Positions 30,401-37,799 are shown, counted from the first letter of the stretch. The stretch: DNA of 64,000 bases from Drosophila pseudoobscura (GCF_009870125.1 NC_046679.1:18786001-18850000), one strand, 5' to 3'. A program made the numbers and translations. Notes: generated by a model not told the origin, from the sequence alone.

Positions 30401-32700
30401 TCGAAGATCATGAAGTAAAGAACATTCATTTAACAAGGGACTGAAAATGCCGTTGACCTCGGTAAACCGTATGGGTACGGATGACCAGAGTAGCTTTCCT
30501 CAGAATAGGTGGTTTGGAAAAATTGGGCAAAAAGATCGGGAATGGCCTGATCATTATTTGCCGACGTATTACAAAATGATAGCGAGTATGCGGACGTTAT
30601 ACGCTTACTGTTTACGAAGCAGTAAAACTGTTTAGGGCCCTGAGAAAAAAGTATCCTGCATCGAGATAGCATTGTGCATTAAGAACTGAAAAGTTTGACC
30701 GAGCTATTACATAGCGAGAGTGAGTAGTAGGAGAACCAACTTGAAATTTTTCATAAAGCCTTGATTTTAAGTTTTTTAGACTGGATAACTCTTTGATAAA
30801 CCAAGAGGGTTTTCCATATCTAATCGGACAAGAAATCGGGACACAAGAATCAAAAAATGTGCCAAGAGCATTGAAGCAAATGTTTGTGGCTTTTGACATC
30901 AGTGCACAAGTACGTAGCGGACCAATCAAAATCCCTAATGAGGTTATTAAGCTTCGCAAATTCGGCTTTACGAAAGGAGCGGAAACGTTCAGGTAGTCTA
31001 CTCGACCGATCCAATACAGTTGGTATTATATCTACCGACACTTCGACAGTAGGATGGTAGGCGTCTTCAGGTATAGTGAGCGAAAGGGCTCGGCTTAACA
31101 ACACTATGGTCGGATCCGATACAAAGCACAGATCAAGCAATCGACCCAAGGAATTTTTCACATGATTGACTTCAGACAGGGACAGGTCAAGCAAGCCGTC
31201 AACAAAGTCATGTCGTGACCTGGGCACTAGGATACTAGATTCCTTTACCGAAGACCAAACAGTTCCTGGCAAGTTGAAGTCACCAAGAACTATCACACGA
31301 TCTTTATCTGAGATTGAAATATACGAGCAAGTAATGAATAGCGAAAGCGGGAAGAATCAGTTTTACACACAGGAATTCCAGTTCCTGTTGAAATTAGATT
31401 GTAAAGTGTACCGACGTGAAATTAGACTCCACTGCAATCAGAACCTCTCCTGCACGTCGAGACGAACGGTCCTTTCTAAAAGTTGTGTACCGACCGCCAA
31501 GACCTCGAAACTAAGAATTTCCGGCTTTAATCAGTTTTCGGTAAACACAATAACGTGGGAAGCAAATGCAACACTATCCTGGAAAATAATGCTAACATTC
31601 TGATTGGTTACAAAAAGAGGAGTTAGTTTTTTAGAAGGGTGAAAGCCGGAACAGGAAGATGACCATGGCACATTGGGATGATTTGTAAGAGTTGGAGGGG
31701 ACCTACAGCATAATACAAAATTCTATAATTTTTTCAACAGCTTGTTCTGAAATTAAAACGACTTCAGAAAGTGCGCGATTTAAGATCACGACATCTTAGA
31801 TGACACATGTGTGGTTTTAAAATGTCTGAGCATGTTTATTGAAATTTAAATTGCTGTCTTTTAAATTTTAACAGCTGTCTTTACCCAGATGTTCTGTTAC
31901 GAGCATGTTACGAGCAGAAGCCGATCTTTTACGCTCAACTTTGTGCTAATGCGATAACCGAATCGAGCTGCGTAGCTGTTAGCACGAAAACGAAAAGTGC
32001 TGTTGCCCTAAAAAATAGTTGGTTGGGCTAAAAAATAAATATTTATATATAAGCTTGAGAATCATAATTTGGCTGGTTTAAAACATCTGTACGTGTTGGT
32101 GAACATCGCTTATAGCTCTTTGACATTGGACTTCGCTAACTTTGCTGCGAAGAACGAGATAGCATGAGAGACAAAACGCAAAATTAATTTTCGTATCCGT
32201 CTCCAGACGCGTCTGCCGCTTATCAGTCGAATAACGGAGGCGCTTTTTGTGACAAAATCTGGAATGGACTTGAATCTGATGGGATATGTATATTATTCTC
32301 GATCAGCGGTGGCTTTTTATTTCAGAGCAGTCGAATAGTAGTAATAGTGTCAGTCTATGTATACATATATGTATGTATGTACACATGTATGTAATCTTAT
32401 GATTTATGTAACTTATTCAATATATTCCTGCAGTCCGTCTATACTCTTTCCACACATTCCGTTATATACATGCATACATACATGTATGTACATGAATCAA
32501 AAATTGTACGATATCCTTTTCGAATGTTTAAAATAAGCAGTCTCACATTTTAGCACCATTTAATCTATATGTATGTATATGTATTTATATTCTACAATAT
32601 ACATTTTTATCTCAGACTTACCATCTTTGCTTCCAATGTTGTATCTTATTTGTTGAAATGTTAATATTAACAGTAGTAATAGATCCATTTTGTATACCAT
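417..32700 (-). CDS. Sidestep-family Ig/FN3 transmembrane receptor, 16 exons
   Basis: Exons, 5' to 3' on the minus strand: 32700-32622, 29694-29493, 23302-23094, 21517-21407, 20160-19954, 17985-17834, 17046-16902, 16099-15969, 14601-14442, 14145-13975, 12986-12864, 9912-9779, 8579-8405, 6489-6212, 3234-3037, 833-417. All junctions are GT-AG and in phase; total 2892 nt, 963 aa. Residues 1-18 form a signal peptide with a leucine run. Five Ig domains follow (about 40-163, 165-269, 270-368, 369-465, 466-563), each with its cysteine pair, then an FN3 domain (564-665), a membrane helix (679-701) and a ~260-residue tail ending S-T-V. The Y-S-I-D-R-A-G and C-R-V-D-F patterns in Ig1 are typical of sidestep proteins, neuronal surface partners of Beat proteins in axon guidance and synapse choice. 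Which paralog this is I cannot say. Introns hold many TE relics, but no exon is broken. Confidence 0.9.
840..1580. other. Intron sequence with no recognisable feature
   Basis: AT-rich DNA inside the last intron of the sidestep-family gene. No long ORF or clear TE protein match was seen on either strand. Confidence 0.6.
1581..1787 (-). mobile_element. Ty1/copia reverse transcriptase fragment
   Basis: The minus strand encodes about 63 residues matching the start of the copia-type reverse transcriptase: an E-Y-N-A-L-M segment, then [15 protein letters not shown] and [10 protein letters not shown]. The frame is open, but only this piece of the polyprotein remains. It lies in the last intron of the sidestep-family gene. 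Confidence 0.85.
2137..2400 (+). mobile_element. BEL/Pao integrase fragment
   Basis: The plus strand encodes [14 protein letters not shown] and, after an apparent internal deletion, [11 protein letters not shown] and G-V-D-F-C-G-P-F-F. These are hallmarks of the BEL/Pao integrase zinc-binding and catalytic-core start. The deletion removes most of the zinc-binding segment. Sequence just upstream (1820-2120) may be decayed pol DNA from the same element. Confidence 0.8.
2480..2960 (+). mobile_element. LTR-like sequence (solo or terminal)
   Basis: The stretch from about 2690 to 2900 closely matches 10440-10660, for example the shared run GAGCAGCTCTAACGCTCTCG and the segment around GGCCCGTCAGCCCT. 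The upstream parts of the two copies differ. The region has a TATAAA-like box near 2675 followed by the conserved block, the layout expected of U3 joined to R-U5. It may be the 3' LTR of the BEL/Pao relic just upstream or a solo LTR. Confidence 0.6.
3835..4140 (+). repeat. Unnamed interspersed repeat X, copy 1
   Basis: Starts with TTCTCTTTCGTAGTGAC and continues with CTCTCTTGTCGTAGCT and a CTCGCTCACGAAACTTT block. The same ordered blocks recur at 17190-17465 and 53725-54115, and a short inverted piece lies at 35790-35825. No protein is encoded. Copies 1 and 3 are both followed within about 550 bp by CR1-type LINE endonuclease sequence, so it may be a 5' untranslated part of that LINE; copy 2 is not. 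Confidence 0.6.
4380..6130 (+). mobile_element. CR1-clade LINE, decayed
   Basis: A degenerate plus-strand copy. Endonuclease-type remnants with [11 protein letters not shown] lie at 4500-4600. The linker to RT is at 4988-5340, with F-D-S-C-V-P and W-F-T-K-E-L-S-S. The RT palm is near 5370-5760, where the usual Y-A-D-D box reads Y-A-V-D. The RT thumb is at 5757-6030, with [12 protein letters not shown] and L-E-Y-G-S-C-V-W. Several frameshifts and stops break the frame. The same family recurs at 30430-31600, 50631-50816 and 54650-54810. It ends close to exon 13 of the sidestep-family gene. Confidence 0.85.
6668..6985 (-). mobile_element. Tc1-like DNA transposase fragment
   Basis: A 105-residue open segment holds the catalytic region H-H-D-N-A-P-I-H with [12 protein letters not shown] downstream. 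Exactly 34 residues lie between the D and the E, the DD34E spacing of Tc1-type transposases. The N-terminal DNA-binding domain is missing. No terminal inverted repeats were identified. Confidence 0.85.
7290..7700 (-). mobile_element. BEL/Pao reverse transcriptase/RNase H fragment
   Basis: On the minus strand, across one or two frameshifts, I read [16 protein letters not shown], then [11 protein letters not shown] and W-D-E-S-I-P. This is the conserved sequence just after the BEL/Pao RT palm. The following part has stop codons. It is inserted in an intron of the sidestep-family gene. Confidence 0.75.
7815..8215 (+). mobile_element. LOA-clade LINE endonuclease fragment
   Basis: The frame encodes [13 protein letters not shown], matching the G-C-D-A-N-A-H-H box of LOA-type apurinic endonucleases but with the catalytic D replaced by Y. 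L-D-L-A-L-A-S and F-F-S-D-H-R-Y-V follow. Only the C-terminal half of the endonuclease remains. Confidence 0.8.
10060..11395 (+). mobile_element. Errantivirus (gypsy-type) relic: LTR plus gag
   Basis: A putative LTR (about 10060-10670) precedes a gag-like frame. In the frame from 10932, an R-I-E-Y-V start, then [12 protein letters not shown] and Y-E-E-L-L-R-Q-L fit errantivirus capsid sequence. The start of gag at 10828 is shifted relative to this frame. The copy stops near 11395 where BEL/Pao sequence of opposite orientation begins, so no pol or env is attached. The first ~200 bp of the LTR match, inverted, 22590-22770. It is an old inactive copy. Confidence 0.75.
11300..12070 (-). mobile_element. 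BEL/Pao pol fragment (protease and following region)
   Basis: Minus-strand reading from 12000 downward gives D-S-G-S-Q in the protease region and then a [12 protein letters not shown] segment with [10 protein letters not shown], as in BEL/Pao aspartic proteases. From 11450 down it gives E-E-H-F-V-N-H-H and E-Y-S-V-R-L-P, typical of the stretch before BEL/Pao RT. Stops and a frameshift separate the parts. Confidence 0.75.
12080..12860. other. AT-rich intron sequence, nothing recognised
   Basis: Contains homopolymer A/T runs and no ORF over 60 codons. No repeat shared with other parts of the window was noticed. Confidence 0.6.
12864..12986 (-). CDS. Small exon completing Ig domain 5 of the sidestep-family gene
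   Basis: This 123-nt exon (41 codons, phase 1 to phase 1) is flanked by TTTTTAG and GTAAAT. It supplies the second cysteine of Ig5 in the context D-Y-G-T-L-L-C, and then [10 protein letters not shown], which leads into the FN3 domain. Without it Ig5 would lack its disulphide partner. Its length keeps frame whether used or skipped, so skipping would give an in-frame receptor without a complete Ig5. Confidence 0.85.
13064..13102 (+). repeat. TTTTAC hexanucleotide microsatellite
   Basis: About six direct copies of ACTTTT with one shortened unit at the end. It sits between two exons of the sidestep-family gene. Confidence 0.85.
13235..13510 (-). mobile_element. mariner transposase fragment
   Basis: The minus strand reads [12 protein letters not shown], then [20 protein letters not shown] and further diverged sequence. 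These are the mariner D-E-T-W-I-H-H and F-W-D-A-x-G-I-I-x-I-D boxes, with one stop before the second. The first catalytic aspartate is present; the rest of the transposase is missing or unrecognisable. Confidence 0.8.
13743..13860 (-). mobile_element. DINE-1/INE-1-like Helitron fragment
   Basis: Contains TATACCGGATACTCAAAATG, the CCGACC-CTATAAAGTATATATATTC core and CCGTCCGTCC. These terminal and core blocks recur at 24425-24766, 28900-29393, 35035-35215, 45130-45690 and 58055-58400. The family is non-autonomous and very common in Drosophila. Confidence 0.8.
15065..15425 (+). mobile_element. DINE-1/INE-1-like Helitron copy
   Basis: Starts around GAAGGGGGAACGTTGTGAGT and the GC-rich block TTGCTGCGGCGACCGCAACT, then runs through CATTCTCTATGATTGTG to TTGTGGGGTCGGAAGTGGGC. 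The same blocks appear inverted at 45450-45690. The distal part with the GACGGACAGAC segment is missing, so the copy is truncated. Confidence 0.8.
17190..17465 (+). repeat. Unnamed interspersed repeat X, copy 2
   Basis: Shares TTTCTTTCGTAGTGA, TTTTGTTTTGCACTCCGCAT and TCTTGTCTTGCAGCT blocks with 3835-4140 and especially 53725-54115. No coding capacity. It abuts a minus-strand LINE fragment at 17470. Confidence 0.6.
17470..17675 (-). mobile_element. LINE reverse transcriptase N-terminal fragment
   Basis: The minus strand encodes [22 protein letters not shown], matching the start of the RT domain of LOA/jockey/R1-type LINEs (I-F-R-A-S-L-A-x-G-x-I-P). Nothing of the rest of the element adjoins it. 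Confidence 0.65.
18030..19735 (+). mobile_element. LOA-clade LINE, internally deleted
   Basis: The 5' leader at 18030-18600 is closely related to 27740-28090. ORF1 begins about 18629 and contains [14 protein letters not shown], a LOA-type ORF1 motif. At about 19010-19060 the sequence jumps to the RT palm, with [10 protein letters not shown] and a damaged D-D-V-A-I-I box, then the thumb to 19730 ([12 protein letters not shown]). Endonuclease and early RT are absent, so ORF1 is joined directly to late RT. It lies between two sidestep-family exons. Confidence 0.8.
20165..21400. other. Intron sequence, mostly unrecognised
   Basis: AT-rich to 20640. From 20640 to 21075 there is a stretch of higher GC that looks like decayed TE DNA, but no protein motif could be read. 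No gene is supported. Confidence 0.5.
21584..22770 (-). mobile_element. Errantivirus relic: partial LTR, RNase H, linker, env remnant
   Basis: Reading the minus strand from 22770: LTR sequence matching 10075-10280, then directly an RNase H domain (22585-22233) with [18 protein letters not shown] and N-H-V-A-D-A-L-S-R, then the linker segment found before errantiviral integrase (22233-22009), then a fragment resembling an envelope-like ORF (22033-21584). Integrase is missing, as are gag and most of pol between LTR and RNase H. This is a doubly deleted, non-functional copy. Confidence 0.8.
23690..24310 (+). mobile_element. LOA-clade LINE reverse transcriptase fragment
   Basis: Begins with D-S-E-E-A-L and H-F-P-G-C-T-E, the segment before RT in LOA elements. 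After a deletion it continues with [14 protein letters not shown], and [10 protein letters not shown] where the catalytic Y-A-D-D box should be. The thumb is at 24010-24305 (L-D-S-K-L-A-W-K-P). At least one frameshift lies near 23940. Confidence 0.8.
24425..24766 (+). mobile_element. DINE-1/INE-1-like Helitron copy
   Basis: Carries TTTGTGGAGGCGGAAGTGGG, the GGGACGGACAGACGGACGGA block, GGGCTCAATCGACTCGGC, the CTTTATAGGGTCGGAAACGA core and a terminal TTTTGAGTATCGGGTATAAA. Nearly collinear with 29060-29393. Confidence 0.85.
24775..27730 (+). mobile_element. Gypsy-type retroelement relic with env-like region
   Basis: A GC-rich block unlike the AT-rich introns. An RT/RNase H border (24790-24870) with [14 protein letters not shown] matches the minus-strand element at 46463-47554 (G-M-A-G-W-Y-R-K-F-V-P-N-F). 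An integrase zinc-binding H-x-x-x-H part lies at 25080-25130. Two frames at 26012-26257 and 26263-26646 resemble an envelope-like glycoprotein ORF, with several cysteines and N-x-S/T sites, broken by a frameshift near 26255. A basic tail follows at 26935-27035. A charged, proline-rich frame near 27268-27700 may be gag from an adjoining copy. Most of pol is deleted. Confidence 0.65.
27740..28090 (+). mobile_element. LOA-clade LINE 5' leader fragment
   Basis: Collinear with 18035-18365: a TCTGATGGGCTGGTGAGGTGG-like start, then GCAGAGGGTGTTCGTGAAG, TATAAATAGCTCACACACTC, and the block GGACGGACTAAGTGTGTTAT. The two copies show frequent substitutions and a short insertion. ORF1 does not follow. Confidence 0.75.
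28185..28430 (-). mobile_element. LINE reverse transcriptase fragment
   Basis: The minus strand encodes [13 protein letters not shown], the K-A-P-G-x-D motif just upstream of the RT fingers in LINEs of the R1/LOA/jockey type, preceded by a linker. It breaks off right after this motif. Confidence 0.75.
28511..28825 (+). mobile_element. Ty3/gypsy RT-RNase H junction fragment
   Basis: An open 102-codon frame has [15 protein letters not shown], then A-F-A-E-L-K-R-C-L and [18 protein letters not shown], the RT thumb and first RNase H catalytic D. It stops at a TAG after K-P-I-A. A different lineage from the 22175 and 24775 elements. Confidence 0.85.
28905..29393 (+). mobile_element. DINE-1/INE-1-like Helitron copy, nested or duplicated
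   Basis: The part 29085-29393 is collinear with 24455-24766, including the GACGGACAGACGGACGGACG run. An upstream part (28905-29080) repeats the GGGCGGAAAGGGGTGCGGC block, so the copy contains two versions of the same internal segment. Confidence 0.8.
30430..31600 (-). mobile_element. CR1-clade LINE, decayed, minus strand
   Basis: Frames 31296-30850, 30959-30612 and 30672-30430 match the plus-strand copy at 4800-5340: [25 protein letters not shown] and R-A-L-N-S-F-T-A-S. The first frame starts with V-L-G-D-F-N-L-P-G, the endonuclease catalytic G-D-F-N box. This copy keeps endonuclease and linker but not RT. It lies in the first intron of the sidestep-family gene. Confidence 0.85.
31620..32600. 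other. Intron 1 sequence with no gene
   Basis: No ORF or TE protein was recognised. TATGTATG-type microsatellite runs begin around 32355. Confidence 0.6.
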
Positions 32701-33660
32701 TCTGGGTACTTTGGATTAAACATTTATATTTGTAGCTTTAGGTCTTTTGTTGTTTATTAATCCTACACTAGAACTTTAAATAAATTCCATTTACATGATT
32801 TATTCCACTGTTATCAACATCTTTTTTTTACAGATAAGGACACTTATATACACGTAAAGAAACATACATATGGATGTACACATGTACATTTATATTTATA
32901 CGTGAACAACTAGTTTAGATGCACGGAATGTATGTATGTACATAAGTAAATGCTTATGTAGATAAACTACACAGTTAAAATATTTATTTTACTTAATACA
33001 TGTATGTATGTACATACATACATAAATAAGTGCATATCGTTTCACACTGAAAATTATTACCTCTTGAGCTATTTGGTTATTTTGAGTTTTGTATGCATTC
33101 TTTTTGAAATTGTTCCCAATTTTAATGTCTGGAAAACATTTCGCCTTTTTTAATATAAACTTTTACATAAAAGTGTATATAGCACGAGAATAGTTCAAAT
33201 AAATAAAATACATATAATTATATTATTTTAACTGACACTAAAGCTGAAACTATATTCCAATGTCAGAAAGTTATTTTAGTTCTTTTCAAACCGCGAAGGG
33301 AAACTAAACATGTAAATTCTCAATAGCATTACACCTGCAAGCGAGGACCAAAAAGCTTGCAAGTTGGCGCACGCGCCAAAGTTGAGCTTTTGATGTAAGC
33401 GTTGCAACATGACCCTTGTACTATGTACATATATACATCGGTATATGTACATACATATGTATGCTTATGATATGTTCACTGAAAATATTGTTTGAATAGA
33501 AATAGTAGTCATCATTGGATATCGAGATATCAAGATACACATATGTATGTATATATGCATATACATACATGTACATATGTACATACATTTTCTTGATCGG
33601 CGTCAATAAACAAGTCGATATACATATGTACATACATACATACACATAGCCATCTTATCC
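32350..33660. repeat. TACA/TGTA microsatellite-rich region
   Basis: Repeated short blocks of (TACA)n, (TGTA)n and (ATGT)n, e.g. near 32355-32395, 32465-32490, 32925-33020, 33420-33460, 33535-33590 and 33615-33645. It spans the 5' end of the sidestep-family gene and its upstream DNA. The reading frames here are low-complexity by-products. Confidence 0.8.
32622..32700 (-). CDS. First coding exon of the sidestep-family gene (signal peptide)
   Basis: The start codon lies at 32700-32698. The exon encodes a short basic start, a run of five leucines and further hydrophobic residues, and ends in a G|GTAAGT donor. A second in-frame ATG lies four codons later and would also leave a usable signal peptide. 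The exon joins in phase to 29694. This exon is too short to stand out as an ORF, so its assignment rests on the signal peptide, the donor and the phase match. Confidence 0.75.
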
Positions 33661-34129
33661 ACCTTTTTGTCAATCTGTTTGTCTGTATAAACTTCTCTAT
33701 AAGAGCTAGAGCAAACTAATTTGGTGTGCAGACTTTTCTGATATCACACTGTTGCAAGAGTATTTAAAAAAAATATGTGTATAATAATTTGGATAAATTA
33801 CATCAAACATAAGATAACATACATGAATATATACATGAAGCAATTTATGCTTTCGGTTGGGCCAAATAAAATAGAAGTAACGAATTTATTTGGTCAATGT
33901 GAAATTTATTGTTCCTTGATCGGAAGTTTTACAGAATCTATGTACATATGCATACATACCTACAAAAAAGTAAATCTTGATATTAACCCAAGGGCAGACG
34001 ATTAAACAATCTGCTGCCGCGGCTTATGCGCGGGCGGTATATTGCGCAGCAGCCCCGAGTTTCTGGGCTAGCGGAACGTTACCCGCAGCCGCACCCGCAC
34101 TTACCACTTCGAATTAACTACGAAGTCTT

Positions 34130-34665
34130 ATTGGCTTTGCACACTGAGCACATCTCTGGGGTAACGGTGGTATTTTTTTGAAAGATGTGAAACCCCGATT
34201 TACTCTAGCACCGACCACCATTTACCAACCGACAAAAAGCAGCTTATGAGTATAAAATTTGGTCTGAATTGTGAAATTCTCACAATTTTAGATTAGTAAA
34301 TTGTGAAATATAAATATATAAAATAGGCGTTACTCTTTGGACTACCTTAAAAATTGCAGCAGCTCTGATTGGAAGTTGGTTTTGCCAACTTGCTTCGTTT
34401 TGCCAACGAAATTTGCTCGAGTATCCCTCGCTTTGTTTCCATTTGCTCATCCTGTAATTTTTGCTGCTCCTTCTGGACTTCAAGCATTTTCCGAGAAATC
34501 TCTTCCAGATCTCTTTCCAGTTTAATCCGCTTTGGTGCGGTGCCTTGTTTGCAGAAATAATACTAGAGCCGTAGTTGGATCTCTACCGGTCGTCATTAAC
34601 GGAATTATTTGGGGGCCCCCGCCAATCCACAGTACTATCATGCCAAAAGTTTATAGCGAGATATT
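34130..34665 (-). repeat. Unnamed repeat Y, copy 1 (encodes a coiled coil)
   Basis: On the minus strand one frame reads K-R-I-K-L-E-R-D-L-E-E-I-S-R-K-M-L, followed by a Q/E/K-rich helix ending S-C-C-N-F and a stop, with an AT-rich tail containing ATTGTGAAATTCTCACAAT. Collinear copies lie at 36150-36530 and 48690-49015, with a weaker one at 42150-42440. The coiled coil suggests gag-like or ORF1-like protein, but I do not recognise the family. Confidence 0.6.
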
Positions 34666-34899
34666 CTATATATGCAGTCCATTTCGACTTTTGTGTATTT
34701 TTATTTATTTAATACTAATAATAAATGTATATAGGTTTACTTATTACAACCAATTTCAGTTCTCTCCATTCTTTATTGTGTCTGTTGTAATTTTTCTTGT
34801 TTATTCCGTCGACGATTTAAAATTCAAATTAAGATTTGAAATATGCCTAGGCGCGAACTATTTTTTATTGCCATTCATTGCTTTTTATGGTTGCATTTG

Positions 34900-35005
34900 A
34901 AAACCATTGGCTGACTATTGCATAGAAACGTGCGGTTTAGGAACATCGAAAATGGACGGTGGACTAACTGGGAAATTTTTGGAAGGGCAAAACCTTACTG
35001 GACGT
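34900..35005 (+). repeat. Unnamed repeat Z, copy 1
   Basis: About 90 bp nearly identical in order to 63140-63235, including GGTGGACTAACTGGGAAATTTT. One frame is tryptophan-rich. No longer context is shared. Confidence 0.6.
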
Positions 35006-35034
35006 TCTTCAATGTGAAGTCTCTGAGCACTATG

Positions 35035-35215
35035 TGCTCATAGGGACGGATGGACAGACAGTGTTCTATCAACTCGGCTATTGAGCTGATCAAAAATATA
35101 TGTATGTATATACTTTATGGGATAGGAAACGCTTCCTTCTGGACGTTACACACATCTTCTTTCACCAAAAATAAAATACTCATTTTGAGCATCGGTTATA
35201 AAAATAGGCAGAGTG
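35035..35215 (+). mobile_element. DINE-1/INE-1-like Helitron fragment
   Basis: Carries GGGACGGATGGACAGACAG, the CTTTATGGGATAGGAAACGC core and TTTTGAGCATCGGTTATAAA end. Upstream blocks are lost. Confidence 0.8.
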
Positions 35216-35789
35216 GCAATCTCTCGTTTTAAAAAATAAACAAACAACCAGAAAGGTAATCTTTCGTCGAAAAGAAGTATTTGTTCAAGTATTTGTTGAA
35301 ACGTGAGATAACAAAATAAAATAATACTAGTTTGTGGTAGAGATATCTAAAATTAAAATTAAAGTATATTTTAAAAGAAAAATAAATGATATGTTTCTTT
35401 GTGAATTACGAATTCTGTTCCTCAGTCAACAATTGGTACAATTAAGAACCAGACTTTAAAAATATTACTAATGGGCTATAGCTCATAAAATTCCATTAGT
35501 AACCTCAAGTCCTTTAAACAGTCCGATAGTTGCCTGAAGTAGCTAAAGCAAAGGCTACGGGATAAGAGCGGGCTTATCTCAGCTTGAGCGTACTTAAAGC
35601 AACACAATCACACGATTAACCAACGCACAGAATTAACATCAAAAATTAAGTTTTTATGAAAACAATAGGCATGCACTCGCGTTAAAGAACAGATTTTTTA
35701 CTGTTGGTTAAGTGGGGATTTTATTTTGGTTTATTTTGAAAAACACTGTATTTGTATAATAATAAATGGAAAAGATGGAGAGGGCAAAA

Positions 35790-36530
35790 CAAAACACGTC
35801 TGGTCACTACGAAAGAGAACGAGGTTTCTACCCCTTTCTACCCCATGGTATTACTCCATGATTGACATGGAGGGTTGCTTCTTGGTTGGTTGGTTTCTTG
35901 TCATCATACGCAAAATTAGCCTAGCTCGCGGAAGTTTATTGCATTTGTTGACAAATGGCAGTACGGCATCGGCTGATCCCATTACTTTACTCGTTATTAT
36001 TATACCTTGAGAAAGAAGTGAGCTGCGATCGTAATTTTCAAAAATCTTGTATGCGGCGCGTGACGCTTTTCGCCAAGCCACATCATTTCGCACAGAGTTG
36101 ACAAACTCCAGAAAGAACTCTATCGTATCTATCTGCTCATTACAGTTAACGTTTTTGTAAATTTTGTTTGCCTGAAGTCCAGAAGAAGCAGCAGAAATTA
36201 CAGGATAAGCAAATGGAAACAAAGCGAGGGATACTCCAGCAAATTTCGAACAGCCAAGGCCAAACTAACTTCCTAACTTAACTAATTACAGAGCTGCTGT
36301 AATTTTTAAGGTAGTCCAAAGAGTAACGCCTATTTAATATATTTGGATTTTTATTATTATAAGCAATTTAATAATCTAAAATTGTGAAAATTTCACAATA
36401 CAGACCAAATTTTATGCTTATCAGCTGCTTTTTGACGGATGGTAGATGGTCATATGTATGACAATCCCACCGGTCCCCCTGGATGTGTTCAGTGTGCAGA
36501 GCCAATTAAAATTGTGGATGTTTCCCAATT
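35790..36530. repeat. Repeat Y copy 2 with an inverted repeat X fragment
   Basis: 36160-36450 is the inverse of 34256-34530 (shared AATGGAAACAAAGCGAGGGA). A short CTGGTCACTACGAAAGAGAA piece at 35794-35820 is the inverse of the repeat X start. Between them, a 123-codon minus-strand frame (36222-35851) has an F-L-E-F-V-N-S-V-R-N-D segment that I cannot assign; it overlaps repeat Y and could be part of the same element. Confidence 0.55.
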
Positions 36531-36713
36531 CAAGCAAAAACTTTGTAATTTTATGATCATCAGATGCTTTTTGAGGAAGATATGTAGATGGTAGATAGTA
36601 CCAGTGTGAATCGGGATTTTAAATCTGTAACAAAATCAATATATTTTGCGATTTTTCCACTGTTCCAAATGGATGGAAAAACTTCGCTTAGTTATGTCTT
36701 TAAGTTAAATGAT

Positions 36714-36721
36714 TATCGATA
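36714..36721 (+). promoter_or_regulatory. DRE (DREF-binding) octamer
   Basis: A perfect TATCGATA palindrome 98 nt upstream of the pinin start codon. DREF sites are typical of constitutive promoters of Drosophila growth and housekeeping genes, which fits an RNA-processing gene. Confidence 0.65.
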
Positions 36722-36818
36722 TTGCATATCGACTAACTACAGAAACAGCTCAACAAACATCTCTAACCATTATAGATACTTTTAACTTTTTTTTTAAATA
36801 TTCAACTATTTAAGAACA

Positions 36819-37763
36819 ATGGTAAATGATTGCTGTTTATCATCTGTTGATGATGTAGAGAAGAAACTTATCCTAGCTAAGCAGTCCCTTATTGTATTAA
36901 ATGATAATATTCGTCGATTTGTTGGTCGAGTACCAAAGGAGTTGAGGTATATGTATATATGGCTATTATATTGTTGATTTGTGTATAAAACAAATATTTT
37001 TCTCTTTTTATATACTTTTAGAATTGAGAAATACAAACATGCCGATGAAGCCAAAAAGAGTGATCATAACGAAAGATCATTTAAAGATAAGCGTCGTATG
37101 TTTGATTCGAATTATGCAGATGGTCGTTTCTCTGTAGACGAGAGCGAAACTCGGTCGCCAAGGATTAACTCTCGTGTAATTCGGGAATTACCATCTAGAA
37201 AAGAAGTTGTTGAAGCTCAAGGAACAGATTCCGAGTCAATAGCTCGAAATCGTCGCATGTTTGGATCTCTTCTTGGAACATTACAAAAATTCTGCCAAGA
37301 GGAGTCGCGTCTAAAGATCAAAGAAGATAAAAAAGCTGAAATAGAAAAGAAACTGGAGAGGCAAGAACTTCAGGAAAGGGCCATGCTAAGAAAAGAAAGA
37401 GAAACTTTGTTTTTAAATAAAAAACGAAAGCAATTTGAAATTAGAGCATTGGAATATAAAATGGCTAGACTAAAGGATTTTAAATCATGGGAATCATCCA
37501 TCACTTATCAAAAACATCAAATTAGAACAAAAACTAAACCGCACTTATTTTTTCGCCCACAAACGCACACCGCGCGTACTGAAAAACTCTTACTTGAATG
37601 TAAAAATTATGTAGAGTGTTTTATTCAAAGCAGACGTGAAGAACTACACGCAGAGCTACGGGACTTGGAACGTATAAATTACATAAAAATGCATGAAGAT
37701 AACGAAATTGACGAAAGCATCTATGAAGAACAATATGATGAGATGGGAAGTGAATTTACATAA
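36819..37763 (+). CDS. Pnn: Pinin-like RNA-processing protein
   Basis: Two exons, 36819-36946 and 37022-37763, are joined in phase (AG|A, arginine) and give 289 aa. The start has a good context (AACAATGG). Residues 1-45 form the pinin N-terminal helix with A-K-Q-S-L-I-V-L-N-D-N-I-R-R-F-V-G-R. The central part holds the pinin/SDK/memA core with R-N-R-R-M-F-G-S-L-L-G-T-L-Q-K-F, followed by a charged coiled coil (E-R-Q-E-L-Q-E-R-A) and F-L-N-K-K-R-K-Q-F-E. Pinin proteins work in the nucleus with the exon-junction and splicing machinery. The intron is 75 nt. A poly(A) signal (37781-37786) follows the stop closely. It lies ~4 kb from, and divergent to, the sidestep-family gene, with a DRE box just upstream. 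No lesion is seen. Confidence 0.92.
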
Positions 37764-37780
37764 TTAGAAAATGTAAGTTC

Positions 37781-37786
37781 AATAAA
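37781..37786 (+). terminator. Poly(A) signal of the pinin gene
   Basis: AATAAA 18 nt past the stop codon at 37761-37763, very close, followed by a TG-rich stretch. Confidence 0.6.
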
Positions 37787-37799
37787 AATTAACATTGAT

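Noticed and set aside
33421..33645. Y/I/M-rich reading frame
   Set aside because: Translation of TACATA microsatellite.
36588..36785. 65-codon frame just upstream of pinin
   Set aside because: Overlaps the promoter and DRE region; no initiation context or similarity.
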